This document shows, piece by piece, positions 61,084 through 64,000 of a stretch of DNA of 64,000 bases. Source of the DNA: Trinickia dabaoshanensis (GTDB taxonomy: Bacteria > Pseudomonadota > Gammaproteobacteria > Burkholderiales > Burkholderiaceae); contig NZ_PNYA01000007.1 in NCBI RefSeq assembly GCF_002879885.1, positions 124,001 through 188,000 on the forward strand. Reading direction: 5' to 3'. The position numbers and the translations under genes were made by a program. How positions within the stretch are numbered: position 1 is the first letter of the stretch; each line of letters starts with the position of its first letter. The notes below the pieces were generated by a model, which had not been told where the DNA came from, ran no database searches, and was given only the letters and a program-made list of their open reading frames with translations.

Positions 61084-62166
61084 TCAGTCCGCGTCGCCGA
61101 GCGAGGCGAGCAACTCGGCTTGGTGTTCGCTGACGAGCGCGGCGATGAGCTCGTCGAGGTCGCCGTCCATGATCGCGTCGAGCTTGTAGAGCGTCAGATT
61201 GATCCGATGATCGGTCAATCGTCCTTGCGGGAAGTTGTAGGTGCGGATTCGTTCCGAGCGGTCGCCCGAGCCGACCAGGCTCTTGCGCGTGGCCGCTTCC
61301 TTCGCGTGCTGCTCTTGGTATTGCTTGTCCTTGATGCGCGCGGCGAGCACCTTCAGCGCCCGGTCTTTGTTCTTGTGCTGCGAGCGGTCGTCCTGGCACT
61401 CGACGACGATACCCGTCGGCAAGTGCGTCACACGCACGGCCGAATCGGTCTTGTTGATGTGCTGGCCGCCGGCGCCGGACGCGCGAAACGTATCGATCCG
61501 CAAGTCGGCCGGGTTGATTTCGACTTCGCCGATCTCGTCGGCCTCGGGCATGACGGCCACGGTGCACGCCGACGTATGAATCCGGCCCTGCGTCTCGGTG
61601 GCCGGTACGCGTTGCACACGGTGTCCGCCCGATTCGAACTTGAGCCGCGAATACGCGCCTTGACCCGCGATGCGCACGATCACTTCCTTGTAGCCGCCGA
61701 GATCGGAGGCGCTCTCCGACATCGTCTCGACCTGCCAGCGCTGCCGCTCGGCGTAGCGCAGGTACATCCGCAAGAGATCGCCGGCGAATAGCGCCGATTC
61801 GTCGCCGCCCGTGCCTGCCCGGATTTCGAGGAAGATGTTGCGCTCGTCGTTGGGGTCTTTGGGCAGCAGCATTTTGCGCAGGTCGTCTTCGAGCTGCGTC
61901 ATTCTGTCGCGAGCGGCGCGCACTTCTTCTTCGGCGAACTCGCGCATCGAGGCATCGGAGAGCAGCTCCTGCGCGGTGGCCGCATCGAGGCGGGCCTGGC
62001 GCCAAAGCGAGTAGTGCTCGACGACCGGGCCGATTTCGGCGTGCTCGCGCGTGAGCTTGCGGTACTGGTCGAGCTTGGCCGTCACGTCGGCGCGGCTCAG
62101 GAGGTCGTTCAGTTCGGCCAGCCGCGTCGTCAGCTGGTCGAGCTTGTGTTGCATGCTCGTTTTCAT
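61084..62166 (-). CDS. prfA: Peptide chain release factor 1
   Basis: A 360-residue RF1, the standard length. The GGQ loop is [13 protein letters not shown] and the stop-codon reading PAT motif sits in [13 protein letters not shown]. It ends translation at UAA and UAG. ATG at 62166 is used; MQHK at 62154 is an alternative. Lies between hemA and prmC, as in many proteobacteria. Confidence 0.96.
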   Translation of the reverse strand: MKTSMQHKLDQLTTRLAELNDLLSRADVTAKLDQYRKLTREHAEIGPVVEHYSLWRQARLDAATAQELLSDASMREFAEEEVRAARDRMTQLEDDLRKMLLPKDPNDERNIFLEIRAGTGGDESALFAGDLLRMYLRYAERQRWQVETMSESASDLGGYKEVIVRIAGQGAYSRLKFESGGHRVQRVPATETQGRIHTSACTVAVMPEADEIGEVEINPADLRIDTFRASGAGGQHINKTDSAVRVTHLPTGIVVECQDDRSQHKNKDRALKVLAARIKDKQYQEQHAKEAATRKSLVGSGDRSERIRTYNFPQGRLTDHRINLTLYKLDAIMDGDLDELIAALVSEHQAELLASLGDAD

Positions 62167-62254
62167 GTGCGGAGCGAGGCTCCCCGGAAAGAATGTGGAA
62201 ATGGCGAATTGCGCGGCACGCGATTCGCGCACCGCGCGAGCGGGGGGAGCGCCG

Positions 62255-63550
62255 CTAATGTTCGGATGAATCGGGGCGCTTTGCGTGCCCGTAGAAGCTG
62301 CCCAGCAACTCCACGAGCGTGGCGCGTTCGCCGCTCGTGGCGCGGTTCAGCGCGTGCGTCGGGCCGTGGATGAGCTTGTTCGTCAGCGATTGCGAGAGCG
62401 CTTCGAGGACGGCGGCGGGGTCGTCGCCGCGCGAGAGCATCTTCATCGCGCGCTCGAGTTCGGTGCGGCGTAGCGCATCCGCTTGCGTGTGCATGTGACG
62501 GATGACCGGCACCACGCTGCGCGCATCGAGCCATTGCATGAAGCCCTGCACGCGCGTTTCGATGATCGCTTCGGCCTGTGCGACGGCGGCCTGGCGCGAG
62601 GCATTGCCTTCGCGCACGATCGCGCCGAGGTCGTCCACCGTGTAAAGGAAAACGTCCTGCAGTTCGGCCACTTCGGGCTCGATGTCACGCGGCACGGCCA
62701 AATCGACCATGAAGATCGGACGGCGACGGCGTGCCTTCACCGCGCGCTCGACGGCGCCCAGGCCGATGATCGGCAGCGTCGATGCCGTGCACGAGACGAT
62801 GATGTCGAACTCGTGCATCCGCGCGGGCAGGTCGGCCAACGGCATGGCATGACCGCCCAGGCGCTCGGCGAGCTTGGCGCCGCGCTCCATCGTGCGATTG
62901 GCGACCACGAGCTCGCGCGGGCTCTGCGCCGCGAAGTGCGTCGCGCAAAGCTCGATCATCTCGCCCGCGCCGATGAACAGCACGCGCTGGCTCGAGACCT
63001 TGTCGAAGATGCGTTGGGCGAGCCGAACGGCCGCCGCGGCCATCGAGACCGATTGCGCGCCCACGGCGGTGTTGCCGCGCACTTCCTTTGCCACCGCGAA
63101 CGTGCGTTGGAAAAGCTGATTCAGATACGTGCCGAGCGCGCCGGCTTCGGATGCCGAACGCACGGCGTTTTTCATCTGCCCCAAGATCTGGGTTTCGCCG
63201 AGCACCATCGAGTCGAGGCCGGAGGCGACGCGAAAGGCGTGACGCACGGCTTCGGATTGGGGCAGGGCGTAGACATGGGGCGCCAGCTCGTCCACCGACA
63301 CGCCGTGATAGCTCGAAAGCCATTGCAGCGCAGCTTCGCGCGCGGCCCGGTCATCGGTGGCGCAATAAAGTTCGGTGCGATTGCACGTGGACAGGATCGC
63401 GGCTTCCGGGGAAGCAAGCGACGAACGCGTGCGCCACAGGCCCTGGAAGGCGTCGAGCGCCGGTTTCAATTGCTCGAGCGGAAACGCCACGCGCTCGCGC
63501 AGTGCAACAGGCGCTGTGTGGTGATTGATTCCGATCGTGAGCAGTTGCAT
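62255..63550 (-). CDS. hemA: Glutamyl-tRNA reductase
   Basis: A 431-residue HemA that starts tetrapyrrole synthesis by reducing glutamyl-tRNA to the semialdehyde. The catalytic Cys is in [12 protein letters not shown]; the nucleotide fold has [18 protein letters not shown], and [13 protein letters not shown] follows. The C-terminal dimer domain ends at residue 431. A -10 box lies at 63609 on the minus strand. Confidence 0.96.
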   Translation of the reverse strand: MQLLTIGINHHTAPVALRERVAFPLEQLKPALDAFQGLWRTRSSLASPEAAILSTCNRTELYCATDDRAAREAALQWLSSYHGVSVDELAPHVYALPQSEAVRHAFRVASGLDSMVLGETQILGQMKNAVRSASEAGALGTYLNQLFQRTFAVAKEVRGNTAVGAQSVSMAAAAVRLAQRIFDKVSSQRVLFIGAGEMIELCATHFAAQSPRELVVANRTMERGAKLAERLGGHAMPLADLPARMHEFDIIVSCTASTLPIIGLGAVERAVKARRRRPIFMVDLAVPRDIEPEVAELQDVFLYTVDDLGAIVREGNASRQAAVAQAEAIIETRVQGFMQWLDARSVVPVIRHMHTQADALRRTELERAMKMLSRGDDPAAVLEALSQSLTNKLIHGPTHALNRATSGERATLVELLGSFYGHAKRPDSSEH

Positions 63551-63608
63551 ACGTGGGGTGCCATGTGCGCCTACCTTGGCGGTGGCGGCGCCGATATTTC
63601 AGCCGGTT

Positions 63609-63614
63609 ATTATA
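63609..63614 (-). promoter_or_regulatory. -10 box of the hemA-prfA-prmC operon
   Basis: A perfect TATAAT on the minus strand at 63609-63614, 59 bases upstream of the hemA ATG. The -35 region has no close match to TTGACA. Confidence 0.5.
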
Positions 63615-63837
63615 GCGGGTCCGCCCTAAGGCTAGCTGACCGAACGCAAACCGCCGTGCAGTCGCGAACCGATCCGAAAGCGGCGGTGCGCGCCGGTCAC
63701 GCCGGGCCGCCGGCGCCTCTAGACTCGGCCGCTTTGCCCGCTGGGCGGGCGTGAGCGAGCGCGACGCATATGGCCCCAAAAGCCGGCGAGCGTTGTCGCC
63801 TCGGATCTCCTTAAATAGACACAATAAGAGACGCACC

Positions 63838-63909
63838 ATGCGATTTGGCGGTTTTCTTCGAGGTTTCAAGCCCGACGTCGATGTGACCCTCGGCGCGGAC
63901 CGGCGCTGA
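63838..63909 (+). CDS. Possible 23-residue leader peptide
   Basis: A short frame from an ATG at 63838, MRFGGFLRGFKPDVDVTLGA, ending at a TGA that shares one base with the next ATG (TGATG). This coupling suggests it is translated with the gene that follows. There is no clear ribosome site. It could be a real small protein or only a chance frame. Confidence 0.3.
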   Translation: MRFGGFLRGFKPDVDVTLGADRR

Positions 63910-64000
63910 TGGGCTGGGCTGGAATCGTTGTATTAGGACTCGCCGTCGGCCTGGCCGGATGGTGGCTGCATCCGCTGCGTAGGTCGAGCCGCGCGGGCCT
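63909..64000 (+). CDS. Partial gene, N-terminal membrane-anchored protein
   Basis: The frame from 63909 runs off the window. It begins MGWAGIVVLGLAVGLAGWWL, then HPLRRSSRAG, with a single hydrophobic N-terminal segment and basic residues after it. Only about 30 residues are visible, so no family can be assigned. Confidence 0.4.
   Translation, partial: MGWAGIVVLGLAVGLAGWWLHPLRRSSRAG

Overview
The window looks like part of a chromosome of a Burkholderiaceae bacterium (Burkholderia, Paraburkholderia or Trinickia type). Base composition is GC-rich throughout. The order hemA-prfA-prmC followed by grxD and ubiX, the glcC/glcDEFGBA locus, DHA2/EmrAB/NodT-type exporters and many LysR regulators all fit that group. 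The genus cannot be fixed from the sequence alone.

Layout. 0-6 kb: a LysE/RhtB exporter, a HigBA-like toxin-antitoxin pair, the decayed 3' end of a GLUG-type haemagglutinin gene, and a dimethylglycine/sarcosine dehydrogenase-like flavoprotein with a LysR regulator. 6.3-20.3 kb: the most unusual part, a probable biosynthetic and export locus. A plus-strand unit encodes DAHP synthase, a Rieske oxygenase (alpha, beta, ferredoxin, no reductase) and two DUF1330 proteins. A facing minus-strand unit encodes an acyl-CoA dehydrogenase-like flavoprotein lacking the usual catalytic Glu, an FlK-type thioesterase, a nitronate monooxygenase-like flavoprotein, a chorismate mutase/prephenate dehydratase with an altered ACT domain, a degenerate DAHP-synthase-like protein, and a tripartite exporter. 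A hotdog thioesterase and a solo LuxR-type HTH protein flank it. Nearly the same 13-base motif lies upstream of both units.

20.3-27 kb: an SDR-type oxidoreductase, two LysR genes, a DHA2 transporter, an alpha/beta hydrolase and flhDC. 27-36.5 kb: a complete glycolate locus, glcC facing glcDEFG, then malate synthase G and the permease, with two GlcC-like operators. 36.4-43.1 kb: three DUF1566 (Lcl_C-like) paralogues and a fourth decayed copy, interspersed with a MASE2-GGDEF-EAL protein and a chemoreceptor with a sigma-28-type promoter. 43.3-54.3 kb: methyltransferases, conserved hypotheticals, a TetR gene divergent from an MFS gene through a very clear operator, a second MFS, an Hsp70-like protein, a cold-shock gene and an APC permease. 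54.4-55.8 kb: an AT-richer pair of unknown genes, probably acquired. 55.9-63.6 kb: housekeeping genes (DODA-type dioxygenase, ubiX, grxD, a hybrid histidine kinase, prmC, prfA, hemA).

Proposed logic of the 6-20 kb locus: deregulated shikimate flow (DAHP synthase plus prephenate dehydratase) feeds aromatic precursors, CoA-ester flavoenzymes and thioesterases remodel them, a Rieske system hydroxylates, and the RND-independent EmrAB-NodT pump exports the product. The mix of LysR, prephenate dehydratase, hotdog thioesterase and acyl-CoA dehydrogenase-like enzyme recalls tropone/tropolone (tropodithietic acid type) pathways; this is inference and the compound is not known.
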